Of a DNA stretch of 64,000 nucleotides, positions 45,932 to 57,325 are shown piece after piece. Position numbers and translations under genes: made by a program. Below the pieces are notes generated by a model. That model had not been told where the DNA came from. It ran no database searches and saw only the letters and a program-made list of their open reading frames with translations. This DNA comes from Histoplasma ohiense (Eukaryota > Ascomycota > Eurotiomycetes > Onygenales > Ajellomycetaceae): assembly GCA_017607445.1 (NCBI GenBank), contig JAEVHH010000001.1, forward strand, positions 3,162,001 through 3,226,000. Direction: 5' to 3'. Position 1 is the stretch's first letter. Every line of letters starts with the position of its first letter.

Positions 45932-47540
45932 GATCCAGGCAGCAAATGTAACGTCATATCTGAAATTACTTGATGTTTTGCGGCTACAAACGACAATTTG
46001 TTGATTTGATCTACATCTCCTATAACACCTTTACAATTACAATATATCCTGGATTGCCTAGCGGTTCAAGCTCTGCAAATATGGCTGATAACGGATTGAC
46101 CAGAAAAATTGAGAACTGTCACTCTGGCGGTGATGTTACCACCAAGAGGTGCATTATTTCAGCCCTTGGTTTGGCCCCCGGTGTCTTCTTTATGAAATTG
46201 CTACTAAATGAAAATAGAAAACCTCAATAATATCATGATTACATGATATCCTGCTTTGACCCTGGTATATCCATCTCTCCTCAACTTGACTGGGAATAGG
46301 GGACTTGAATTACCGTGGCCAGAAACCTCCATCGTTTGATAGGGTAATAGCTGTTACGAAAGAGGGATGCATGCATGACCATTCTAAGTGTATTTTATTT
46401 CTGAAGCTGAAGCCCCTCTTAATTCTCTCATCATGGGTATTTCACAGCGGATGCAAAATGAGCCTGTTTCCGCTTCCGCCTTCAAATATATTGGCTGCAC
46501 GTGTTACTCCTGGATCCATATTCTTTGCGTTACCATCAAGCGGTATTTCCTTAATTTCTTAATTTCAGACATACAAAAACTTGTTAGAGGTTTCGACAGC
46601 TCCGTGACAACCTCAGGTGCATGAGTTCATGAACTTGGACTCCACGCCCTCATCCGCTAGTTTTCCATCTCCAATATAAATTCAAATATTGTACACCAGC
46701 TGACCTTTACATTACTTATCTTTATACAACCGTCATACAAGTTATAATCACTCAAAAATAAAATGGCCTTCTTTGAACATAATTTCTAACTTCAGATCTT
46801 CTAATACTATCTTCAGGGCATGCCAAAATCTGGGGTTACCTCTACTAGATTGGGCAATGTGGCTCCCTTGAGCGATTTGGGACTTTAGGAGCTTTGTCCC
46901 AGTGTGATAGTGACATGCCAACTCCTTTCTTAATTCGATGTGGTTTCCTAATCGCGGCTTTTATGATTTCTATGCATTTTATTTGCTAGTATACCATTGA
47001 AATATCAAAGACCACAATCATCAGTTTGAATTTTTGATCAAATAGGTACATAACCTTATTTGGATTTTTTGTTTTTCCTTTGGAAAGTTCATCGTAACTC
47101 TTTTTTTTTTTTTCAACCTCAGAGCCCAGCAAGCAGAATCTCAAACAAAACGTTACTTATTATTTCAATAAAAGTTGAACAGGAAGCATAATCATTTAGA
47201 TACTAGTAGAGTATATCCTATTTTTAATTTTTTGAGTTTGTTTCCGCCAGCCAGCTGCGTTTGCAACAAAGATTTAGATTTTAATTCATGAAATTTCAAT
47301 TTTCAACTCCGACGCTGTGTCGCGTCCTGCTCAGGCAGCAATGAGTCACGCCACATCAGCCTGGTCTGATCTCAATATCCAGCTTTCCTTTGCAAGTCTC
47401 TCAGAGGTTATATCTCCTTACAATATCGGGCCAAATTAATCCTGACATCCTAGGGAACTTAGCAACGACAGGTGCTGAAAGACAAAGCCTCCTTCCACTA
47501 CAAAGCCGAATTCAAGCAAGATCGGGAAAAGGCGTGAAAA
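45932..47540. other. Long intergenic region
   Basis: No gene is supported. A poly-T run at 47101-47113 and AT-rich DNA lie upstream of the cyclase gene. Confidence 0.5.
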
Positions 47541-49136
47541 ATGTTACATTTGGACGGTAGCAATTTGGAAGGGGGTGGGCAACTTGTCCGCAATGCGCTC
47601 ACTCTCTCTGCATTGACGGGAAGCCCAGTGACAATCAGCAACATACGAGGGAAGAGGAACGGCCCTCGGGGTTTGAGGCGCTCTCATACAGCTGCTATAC
47701 AGTTCCTCGCCGAAGTTTGTGGCGCGCGCATTGTTGGTGCTACAGTGGGATCCTCCGAGATTACATTCTATCCCCGAGATACTGAAAATGCATTATTGAA
47801 TGGTGGAACGGGAGGTGATGAGTCACCATCTGTACTGCAAGTGAGGGCGCGGTTGCATCCCATCCCTTTGACATCTTCAATCCAATCCGAATACAACATC
47901 CGCCTTACAACTCCTGGTTCTATCTTCCTCATCTTTCAGGCCTTATATCCCTACCTCATATATGCCGGCGCTCGCCTACACACTAAAGGGGAGGGCGTGA
48001 GTGTCACTCCGGCTAGCAGAGTGATCAAGTTGAACATCACCGGCGGCACAAATATATCATTTTCCCCGACGTATGACTACGTATCTCAAGTTCTTATTCC
48101 TACCTTCGCAAAGTTGGGTCTACCAAATCTCTCTGTTAAATTAAATCGCCGCGGGTGGAGTACCGGCACAGTCCAGATTGGCTCAGTGTCATTTGAAATT
48201 GAGCCTCTTGCTATCTCCAGTGTGAAGAGGGTTCCAGCAGGACAAACAGAATCTTCCTGCTTTTTGCCTGTTAGGTATCCCCGCATCAGTTTGGAAAATT
48301 TGGATCCTGGATACATCACCCGGGTCGATATCACAGTCCTAGCGCCTGATACCACTCTTCGCCAAACTGCAACATTAAAGCATTCCAAAAAGACCCATCA
48401 TCGATCTCACAAGAACAGAAAGCATCGACAGCACTTTACGAGCCATCCTGAGAACCAGCCTTTTAAAAGAACTACATTTGGTGAATCCGAATTTGATCTG
48501 GAAGAATCTGAAGGACTAGAACCTTGGTCGTCAGGGGGGAGGGGGTTATATGACTCTCCCTCGCTTCAGCCAATTCGTACTTTTTTAGAGGATGCTACAA
48601 TGAAATCGGTAACCAGATCTCTAAGGGTGTTCTCTGATAATAATGCTGTAGCAACCAAGCAACCATCAGCGGATGAAACACCGGTTGTGAGAATACACAC
48701 CACAGAGCCAACTTACGACCCATCGCACATTTATATCCTTCTTGTGGCCCATACATCTACAGGATTTCGACTGGGCAGGGGTCAGTTATACTCCGAATAT
48801 CAACCCAAAGAGAGGAATAAGGAATCCTGTTTTCCGAACGCCGAGGAACACCTCGAGACTTTGCTCTACGGGATGGTAAATGAATGTGTAGCGAGCTTGA
48901 TGGAAGAATTTCCCGCTGTGACTGACGAAGAGCCAAATGACGTCCCAAAAAGTGGGACTAAAGGTTGTTTAGACACATTTATGAGAGACCAAGTTGTTGT
49001 TTTTCAAGCCTTGGGAGAACTGGACGAAGAAGGGAAGAGCTGCAAATCTGGCAACCAGACCGATGAACCGGGTCTCAGCCTGCATTCCCTCACAGCAATG
49101 TGGGTCTGTGAGCGAATCCTCGGGGTAAAGATGTAA
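47541..49136 (+). CDS. RTCA: RNA 3'-terminal phosphate cyclase, 531 aa
   Basis: This is a single exon. The N-terminus (LHLDGSNLEGGGQLVRNALTL, beginning at residue 2) is the RTC signature; IRGKRNGPRGLRRSHTAAI and GGTNISFSPTYDYVSQVLIP follow. The C-terminal DQVVVFQALGE and SLHSLTAMWVCERIL carry the His expected to be adenylylated in RtcA-type enzymes. The enzyme makes 2',3'-cyclic phosphate ends on RNA using ATP. The protein is longer than usual (family about 340-370 aa) because of an inserted His/Lys/Arg-rich segment (near residues 282-315) and a further acidic/Ser-rich stretch to about 345. Presence of the His argues against the non-catalytic Rcl1 paralogue. Confidence 0.88.
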   Translation: MLHLDGSNLEGGGQLVRNALTLSALTGSPVTISNIRGKRNGPRGLRRSHTAAIQFLAEVCGARIVGATVGSSEITFYPRDTENALLNGGTGGDESPSVLQVRARLHPIPLTSSIQSEYNIRLTTPGSIFLIFQALYPYLIYAGARLHTKGEGVSVTPASRVIKLNITGGTNISFSPTYDYVSQVLIPTFAKLGLPNLSVKLNRRGWSTGTVQIGSVSFEIEPLAISSVKRVPAGQTESSCFLPVRYPRISLENLDPGYITRVDITVLAPDTTLRQTATLKHSKKTHHRSHKNRKHRQHFTSHPENQPFKRTTFGESEFDLEESEGLEPWSSGGRGLYDSPSLQPIRTFLEDATMKSVTRSLRVFSDNNAVATKQPSADETPVVRIHTTEPTYDPSHIYILLVAHTSTGFRLGRGQLYSEYQPKERNKESCFPNAEEHLETLLYGMVNECVASLMEEFPAVTDEEPNDVPKSGTKGCLDTFMRDQVVVFQALGELDEEGKSCKSGNQTDEPGLSLHSLTAMWVCERILGVKM

Positions 49137-49675
49137 ATCCTGGCCATTCCTATATCTCTACCATATATAATCCATACATATCAAGTTTCGACTCTAATTA
49201 TAGATTTCCCACGTGATTGCCAGATTTTGGTGTGAACCTTGGAAGTTTACCCTCTATTGGCTCGGTTGCAGCAGCATGACACTAAACTACTTTAGTTACA
49301 AGTCATGTGCTCAGAGCAACCCTCGCCAGATGGCAGAGGGTCTGAAAAGGAACGGTTCATACTCCTGTGGAAATTATTTAGTACTTTATATCTAAGAATA
49401 TGAAAAATTGATATCATTGTGTTCCTGTGTTGCTAACAACTGAAAGTCTGAAACTGTTTTTTTTACACATATGATAAAAATATTTTGAGTTAGTTGATTA
49501 CTTATTTTAGATTAGCTACTTTAAAAAGTGCAAATCAGTGTTAAAACAGCAATTATCCTGCGAAGCGTCTGAGCTTGCTTGAGATAACTTGGAAGGTATC
49601 AAACCGCGATTCGAATCTTATGGAGCGACATAACTCGGACTAGTTTGACTGCTAGACTTCGTAGTGTCAACTAGA
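49137..49675. other. Intergenic region, cyclase to inositol phosphatase
   Basis: There is no supported gene. A B-box-like spot near 49609 was considered as a tRNA and rejected. Confidence 0.5.
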
Positions 49676-50974
49676 ATGGCGTCGCTGGGCGTATACGTCC
49701 TTACTTTTAATTGCGCCCGGAATTTGATCCAGCACGACTCATTCGCAGCCCACCTCTTCAGAGTCCTCCCCAAAACATGGCCTCAGTCCAGGGAGCTACC
49801 CGAGATTCTTGTCTTATCACTACAGGAAATTGCACCAATCGCCTACGCATTTCTCGGGGGCTCGTTCCTAGATCCGTACTTCCATGCCTTTCGTTGTTCC
49901 GTGAGCATTGCAGCTGGGGAACAGCGCTACGAGAATGTCATAACAAAAAATGCGGGAACGACTGCTGTTATGGTCTTTGTGCGCGAAGATGTCACTGAAA
50001 ATATTGCCTGGGTCAAGACCGCAGAAGTTGGAGTTGGAGTAATGGAAATTGGGAATAAGGGAGCTGCAGCAGCACAAATTAGCTACCGCATTAGAGAAGG
50101 CACGGTTGACCTAACCTTCGTTGCTGTGCATCTTGCCCCAAACGAGTGGGCCGTAGACAGGAGGAACGAAGATTGGAAGAACATTGCCCAAAAACTTGTA
50201 TTCTCGAAGGTGGACCGTGGGGAGAATCCTCAGGTTCACGACGAAAGAAATGAAGAGGATGTTCCACTTCTCCAAACCCAATCGTCTGATGCGAATGGTG
50301 AAATTGGCCTTTATTGTCCCAGCTCATACCTCTTTGTCGCCGGGGATTTGAATTATCGGACATCATTAACCCGTCCGGGGCCAAAAGACTATGAAAGGTT
50401 CCCTCGACCCACGGAAGATATTGACAGTCCTCATCACTTCTCGCATTTACTTGCGAAAGACCAATTGACCAAGGAGCTCCAGGAGCAGGGGGTGTTGTAC
50501 ACCTTGTCTGAAGCACCCATCACGTTTTTGCCTACGTATAAGATTGTCGTTCCAACCCATCAGGAAGCTTCGTTAGGATCATTTGGGGTATGGACATGGG
50601 CGAAGAAGCGCTGGCCGAGTTGGTGCGATCGAGTGCTCTATCGGGGGATTCCGTCATCCACAACGTCGGGAGATGGTGGCATTGAGGCCCAGGGATACGA
50701 TGCGTTACCGATATTGCAAACATCAGACCACCGTGCTGTTGCCCTTTCTGCCTCGGTCCCTCTCAAGCCTACATTGGCTCCCCCCGTCTTCATACCTCCC
50801 TTTGATATTGACCCAAACTGGAAAATTAAAAGACTCGCTGCAAAGCGCAAGGAGGTCATCGTGGGTGTAGTAGCCTACCTAGGCCTTACATGGCAAGGAA
50901 ATGGGCTACTTCTGAGCACTGCCCTCATTTTAGTCGGAGCTTACTTTTCCCTGCAGTTATTTCGTGCAGGATGA
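49676..50974 (+). CDS. INP54: Inositol polyphosphate 5-phosphatase, Inp54-like, tail-anchored, 432 aa
   Basis: A single exon starts at ATG 49676 (MASLGVYVLTFNCARNLI). The endonuclease/exonuclease/phosphatase motifs are in order: LTFNCARN, ILVLSLQEIAPI (catalytic Glu), FVAVHLAPNE, FVAGDLNYRTS (Asp, Asn, Tyr, Arg), SWCDRVLYRG and QTSDHRAVALSASV (Asp-His). A single hydrophobic helix near the C-terminus (GLLLSTALILVGAYFSLQLF, followed by RAG) predicts a tail anchor. Yeast Inp54 is an ER tail-anchored PtdIns(4,5)P2 5-phosphatase, and size and anchor agree. An in-frame GTG upstream was ignored. Confidence 0.88.
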   Translation: MASLGVYVLTFNCARNLIQHDSFAAHLFRVLPKTWPQSRELPEILVLSLQEIAPIAYAFLGGSFLDPYFHAFRCSVSIAAGEQRYENVITKNAGTTAVMVFVREDVTENIAWVKTAEVGVGVMEIGNKGAAAAQISYRIREGTVDLTFVAVHLAPNEWAVDRRNEDWKNIAQKLVFSKVDRGENPQVHDERNEEDVPLLQTQSSDANGEIGLYCPSSYLFVAGDLNYRTSLTRPGPKDYERFPRPTEDIDSPHHFSHLLAKDQLTKELQEQGVLYTLSEAPITFLPTYKIVVPTHQEASLGSFGVWTWAKKRWPSWCDRVLYRGIPSSTTSGDGGIEAQGYDALPILQTSDHRAVALSASVPLKPTLAPPVFIPPFDIDPNWKIKRLAAKRKEVIVGVVAYLGLTWQGNGLLLSTALILVGAYFSLQLFRAG

Positions 50975-53900
50975 GGGTTCGGCGATACTGTTTTATTATG
51001 AAACGTAGGTGACCCACTTGACCATGAACGAAACTGCGATGGTATGATATCAGATCGCCAGCAACTTTCGTGTGGAGGAGTCATATCTTTAAGACCCAGA
51101 ACTTAAAACACCATGTGGATGTATATCCCGTCCTCCACAATTCCAACTGGGCTAACACGGCCGCATCTTCAAAATGTCGAAATGTCGAACGGGAGAGCTA
51201 CGGCACACGAATGATAATCTCGTGGTTTTCATTGGCTTGGTTATTGTATCCACTGGTCCTGAAACCAGGCTGTCAAATTCATGAGGCGAAGATGGTTGAT
51301 CTCGAAAATGTCAATGCCACTCCAGGACCGGAACACTACGGATGGAGGCCATATGTGCTTGATTATCTCCTCTCACCCCCGTTTGGATTCCGATATTCTC
51401 CAAGATTGGTATCAAGGGTTTTTTTTTTTTTTTTTTTTAATTAAAATAAAATCACTTTTTCTTCTGATGAAACCATGCCCAAGGCAATTGGTGAATGGGT
51501 GTACTTCTCGGACCTCGTCTTGAGCTGATGTTTAAGGCACCGCATTCAAAAAAGGAAGAACGTGAGCATATTCTAGAACTTTGATAGACCCGCCAGAGCT
51601 AGATCATTAATATAACTCAAACGACACGCCGCTGGCATGACCTATAAACGGCCCAGCTGTGTGGTCCCAACTTTTTGAGCAGTTCCAAAATCTTATCCAT
51701 GGACCAAGGTTTTTGAAACCCGCTAACGGTGTGTTTGGAGAACCTAGCTTCGAATTTAACCGTAAACGAAGATGCCAGTGTACTTGCATAATACAACCCC
51801 TGTCATTTTCATCATCCATTCATGTTCGAGAATGGAAACACAAAAGAAGAGAACAGTATCGAAATTATCCAGAAAGTCAAAAAAGTTGTCACCATGTGGG
51901 ATTTATGGTCGGGAGGCGATTGTTCCCGCCAGTATAGTTGTACCACGATATGACATTTTTTTCCACTCCGAGCCCTCGGGCGGCTTCAGCCTTATTCAGA
52001 GAGGGTGGGACCTGTGTCAAAAGCTTCAAAGAACGTATTCCAAAAGACGTGATTTTAGTAGGGCGCAAAAAAAAGGAGCTATACAACCAGGCGCCAGCCA
52101 TCCAAAGCCAGAGATACCTTAAAAATCACAAGAGACCGGCAGTGCCTTCAGCCACTCTCGTCCTCCGATTCAGCCCACTCAATCTGTTCAGCAGTGTCCT
52201 GCAGACTGCAGACTGGTGATAGGGTTGGGAGGAATGGAAAAACCCCTTCAGAATTCAATGTAAGGAGAGTCACTGAGCTCTACGAATTGTCTCCGTGTAA
52301 AACATACCAGGCTTTGGATTGATTGATAGTTGTGGATGTTATAACATCCCGCCCCATCAAGCTGCCTACCCAGGAGAGTGGGCTCCTTCGTATATCCTTT
52401 GCTTCTTTCCCGCCAAATTCCCCCACGGCATCCATGGATGAGGAGTGGAAACCAGAATAAGGACGAAAACCCCCAGCGCCCCAGATACATCGCCCCACTA
52501 TGAATCACTAGTTTAAAGAAAAGCAAAAAAAAAAAAAAAAAAAAAAAAATTTGCATGGAACTCTGGGCTTTCAGGGATAACGGATGCTTTGAACAAAACG
52601 AGAGGGAAAAATCCAACTATTTTTTGCGACTAAGTTGGTTCTAGACTTTATGCTAAGTTGTTCTACGATCCCATCTTCGGACATTTTTTCGATGCTGGGA
52701 ACGCTAAGCGAGTTGTGGTGTTTATCGGATTTTAACCAACCCTGTTGATAGCAACAGAGCAAGCTGAGGCATTGCTGTGAATGACTGGCAGATTTGCGCA
52801 AGCTGGTTAGCATTTGCATGTAGACTATGTCGCGTAACAGATACGGAAACATATCCAAGGCCTTGATGAGGCAGAAGGCAGCTGCGGAGCCTTTTCACAT
52901 TCCGTCTCTGTATGTATGGATTGGAACTGGTTGCCGAATGATGAGACAGTTGTGGACTGGATGTTGTGTTGTGCTTTCAACTAGCATGCTACGTAGCTGA
53001 AGGTGAAGTGAGCCTTGAAGGGGAGAGCATATGTATGCGCACATGTACTGCCCAACTGCACTGTGCAATGGGTTAGGCAAATAACTTAATTTGAATGCAG
53101 ACTGGGCTGCCAAAAGGAAATTCCCTTCATTTAATTTGCACACACATCATGATAACAATCAATCATCTTTCTCTCTGCCGTGCTACTTTATAGTTGAACA
53201 ACTCGGGGGATTCCACTCTCCTATGGTATGCGTAAGCAATTGGGAAAAATATTTTTGTGCAAGGCAATGGGCTCCCATTCGGCCATGCACTCTGGACGCA
53301 GGAGCCGTTATATGATTTTCGGGCGGCGCGAGCTGCGGGTGCAATTGATATGCAGGAGATCATCATGATAAACAGATTCCATGCCGCCAGAAGGCTCTGA
53401 TAGATGCAATCATGCACAAGAAATAGATGTCTGCATCAAGGTTTGCGCAAAAAAGCAAAATGTCTTGCAGTTGCTCGGGGAATATGTGTAACTAACTCTA
53501 ACTAACGTTAACTATGTACGTGTGCTGATGTGATCATAATTGACGAGCAGCCAAAAATCAGAGGATCTCCTTCATCTTCTGGTGGTGGCGTTCATGACAT
53601 GCTTTGCTTTTGGCTGGGTTTAATTAGTTCGCGTTTTTCACCCATACTCATAGGGCCGTTCGATAACTCCATGGTAGCTCCGGATTTGATTTTTTCTCAA
53701 AAAAAGTTGGCCAGCAAGCATAACTACAACATATTGAAGTCGATGTGTCAGGGAAAGTCATTTGCCACAACTGTGCCCTGTCGCATGGAATGGAAAATTG
53801 GCCATCGCCAAAAAGCAGGGTTAGTCCAGTAGAGCGAAGGGGAGTTGATCATCAACAGATGAAACGAGATCCGCGTTTGCGTTGCGCGGGATGTGGCTAT

Positions 53901-55579
53901 TGTTGACCACAACCGAGATGCAAGTTTGATTACACGAAAAAGGTAGTCACAGAGGCGTATAATGTCGAATCAGGCTCGGCCAGGGCAATAGATTTTTCGA
54001 CAGCCCTAATATGCAAAAGCATCCCACGGGTGCACAGTCGATTACTTGCAATTCCGGAAATCAGCCAAGATCATTGACGGCTGGCAACATGTTTCGGAAC
54101 TGACTGGACGGCTCATGCGGGAAAAAAAGGCCACGAATATTTCTTTGCCTGTTTCAATCCGATCCTGTGCTGGGAAGAAGTTGGCAGGAAGGCAAATTTG
54201 TCGAGCAATCGGCAAAAACCCTTCTCATAATCTTAAAATCCAGACCCATTTGGACCTATTCGGTTCATTTTGAACAACTTTGTCCTGTTGCTGACAGCTT
54301 CGTTTCGAAAGGCAGAGCGGAATAGCAGTATAATGGTATTATCACCCGCGGGAGGATGGTGTAATAATTCCAGGGGGTTCGCAAAATCGATTCATTTTAA
54401 GCTGGCCAGTTAATCATCTAGTGCAATACGGCGCAACTAATTCATTATAGCAGGAAGGTTATTTGGTATCAAAGCGTAGAAGAAGGATCTCGACCTCCCC
54501 GAGTCGGCCATAGCCCCGGATCCAGCTGGACACCGCTCTTGTCAGATTCTCAACCTTTCCGTTTAGGCACTGACAAGACGTGTGTCAGGCAGGAAAAGTG
54601 ACCACCATGGGTGGGATTGTGAGATGGTTCCGACCCAAAGGGCCAAACTGCGTGGATCCGGGGAAAGCTTAAGTTACGCTCCAAAGTGACAGAAAAAGGT
54701 TTGCATGTCAGATCGAGGATGTCTTGGAGTTTGTTTGGACACTCCAGATCCCCATGTCGGCTAGGCGTTTGGCCATGCGTTTCGCTATTACAATTATTGA
54801 TATCTCTATTATTCTTGTTATTACATTTCGGTCCAGAATTGTTGAATTGATTGCTGGACTATCTTTAGCCGCAACAGGGCGCAAGAAGACCAGTTTTCTT
54901 TCCACCATAACAAGGCAGCTCAACCCGAAACAATGCGGGCGACTGTAAGAGGATCAAAATACGGGGAAAGGTCGACAAGAGGCGGAGGACGCGAGTGAGG
55001 GCATCTCACCGTCTATCTGAGCGCATGCTTCATCATGTGGTCTGGTGATGTATGTACAGGACATCCATGGATGTCGAGGAATTCCGCAGGCGGGAAAAAC
55101 AACTCAAAATCCATTAAAAGAACTGGCCAGCTCCGGGGAAATTTCAATGTTTGCTTCAGGCTTCTGTCCCGGCCGAATGATCGTATTTCTAATATCAACC
55201 CGCCGCACGCAAGTTCATGGCTCGCACTCGCTGGAGGGGCAGATTATGGTCAGCACGAATTAGTAACTCTTGACAGCCAGTGGGTGTGCTTGATCAGAGA
55301 GCCCGCTCACTGGCCAATAAAGCCAATACGGCCCTAAACAGATCGGAATCAAGGCGCAGTGTCGACCTGAAAATGGGGCCCTCAGGACTGGGTTGACCAA
55401 CGCCAGCCTGGTGGCCCCCAAGCCCCCGAGAACTAAGGGCGGGCATGGCGAGGGAATAATCATAATACTAATGCGAATGCGAATGCTAGACTGGCCCCAG
55501 AATAACCGGCAAATGAAAATAAAATAAAACTGAAAAAATACCTTCCATACACAGAAGTGGTCGATTTCCGCCTCAACTC
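50975..55579. other. Gene-poor region without supported coding sequence
   Basis: ORFs are short, overlap on both strands and lack domains. It contains a 20-nt T run at 51419-51438 and a 25-nt A run at 52525-52549. Confidence 0.5.
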
Positions 55580-55587
55580 TATATAAA
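55580..55587 (+). promoter_or_regulatory. TATA box of the small Cys-protein gene
   Basis: TATATAAA is followed by a pyrimidine-rich leader (TTGCTGCTCTTCTTTGCTCC near 55619). It lies 459 bp before the start codon at 56047. Confidence 0.65.
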
Positions 55588-56046
55588 GCCGAAGCCCCTT
55601 CCACTCGGCTTTGCTAGCATTGCTGCTCTTCTTTGCTCCTAACATAGCTCTTTTCTTCTACGCCGCCTCTCTTCCTTTCTAGCTTTGCCTACTACATACT
55701 TTCCTTTAATCCTTCTCCGTCTTCGCATCTCTTCTATACTTATCTACTTTCCTCTGACCTTCGCCACTCCATTACCCTCCATTCTCGCCCTAGTTGGCCC
55801 AATAGATAAATTCTTTTGCTTCAACAAACCCCATTCTAATTCGCCCATCTTCGACTCGCAAAAAGTTACCTCGTCCTCCTCTTTGGGTCGGCCTTATATC
55901 TTAGTATTGTCGCTTGTAATTGATCGGCTTGAAATACATCCCCTGCCGACCGCCGTCCAACAAACCCAATTGCGACTGTCCTCCGGCCGCCCGCTTGACC
56001 TCCCTTTCCTCCTGAGCCGAAAGTACCACCTTAACTTCTATTCAAA

Positions 56047-56316
56047 ATGTACTCTTGCGCCAATTACTCTCGTGGCTGCCGGGGCCGTGTGAATACCCCA
56101 GGAGGGAAATGCGCCACCTGCGTTGTATGTGAAAGCAAAGCTTCTCTTCTGAAAACACCATATGCTTAAGCTGACTTGTCCAACCACCTTCAGGCATCAA
56201 ACCTTCGACGTCCAGCTTCGGCTTCTCCTTTCTCTCCCCTGCGCGGACAGCCAAGCTACAGACGCGCCTGGGACATTGAGAAACCCGCGGACCTCAAGGA
56301 TGAGGAGCGATCCTAA
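56047..56316 (+). CDS. Small Cys-motif protein, 66 aa, two exons
   Basis: Exon 1 is 56047-56124 and exon 2 is 56194-56316, joined in phase 0. The intron (56125-56193) has a GTATGT donor and a TTCAG acceptor. The product begins MYSCANYSRGCRGR; Cys 4, 11, 22 and 25 give C-x6-C-x10-C-x2-C, which would suit one zinc site. Residues 27-66 are basic then acidic (SNLRRPASASPFSPLRG, ending DLKDEERS). The ATG has A at -3. It is the first ATG after a TATA box 459 bp upstream. I do not know a function. It resembles small Cys proteins I have seen in filamentous ascomycetes, but that is memory, not a search. Confidence 0.7.
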
Positions 56317-57287
56317 AGGAATCTGCCACAAGAAAAATAAATACCTATCAAGCTGAGCTCGATGCTTCGCTTTTACACCGCATTCTTGTCCGCCTCTTCC
56401 GATCGACACGCTTCCATCAATCCTTCTCCCTCTCCAAATAAAAATAAAAATAAACCACACGAAGAACGTCAAAGAAAAAGAACCCCCCCTCCCGCCCCCA
56501 AAGCAATACAGTCCAGGAGACATTAAACAAAAAACATGATCGTACGGAAAACAAAATGAAGCAAGAAAAAGAGACGTGGAACGTGCAGGAATCTACAAAT
56601 TTCGCAGAAACCTAACCTTTCCGATTATTTCGTTTAACTTAACCTTTTCCTCTCCAAACTTACATCCCATTTTACCCCTTATATATTCTCTTCCCGGTTT
56701 TGTATTCCGCAGACACTGTTCAGGGCAGGCCTATTTCCGTCTCTTTTCTCTTTTCTCTCTTCTCTCTTTCTTTTGTTTTTGAAATTCATTTTGATTCCCA
56801 AATGTACCACGTGTGGCTTTCATTTCCTTTGTCCTGTCCTTTCCAAGGTTCTTTCTTTCTCTGACCCCTCACCTCGTGACTCGCATCCCATACATCGTAC
56901 CCGTTTTGTATTTCATCGCATTTGGAGGTATTCTGCTTTAAGTCTGTCTACACTGACAAAATACTCAAGCGACGGCGTTTATCTGTTTTTTTTATAAAGT
57001 CTTTTTGATCCCCCATACTTCGTTTTTACTCATTCTGATGTAACTGTTTCATGTTCATACTTTCGCTCGTTGATCTCTTCACACTGGCCACCGGAACTCT
57101 CATGTCCTAGTGCCGCCTTTTTTTTCAACTTAAGCTTGACTTCAACATAAGACATTTTGATTCCCTCAGGCTAGGCTAAGAAACTGATTATATTTTTAGC
57201 TTTATGATTTCCTTGCAAACAATCCTTTTGAAAAAAAAAAAAAAGACAACATAATCCAAGTGCCGTGTCTTGGTAGGGGGGGAATAA

Positions 57288-57325
57288 GAAAAAGAAAAGA
57301 AAAGAAAAGAAAAGAAAAGAAAAGA
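57288..57325 (+). repeat. (GAAAA)n microsatellite
   Basis: Consecutive AAAAG units run for about 38 bp inside a purine-rich stretch. Confidence 0.8.

Noticed and set aside
49560..49640. Possible tRNA (GATTCGAATC box)
   Set aside because: The flanking bases do not form a T stem and there is no acceptor stem or A box at the right distance.
54754..54948. 64-residue hydrophobic ORF (MSARRLAMRFAI…)
   Set aside because: It has no supporting promoter, splice or family signal, and several equal ORFs overlap nearby.
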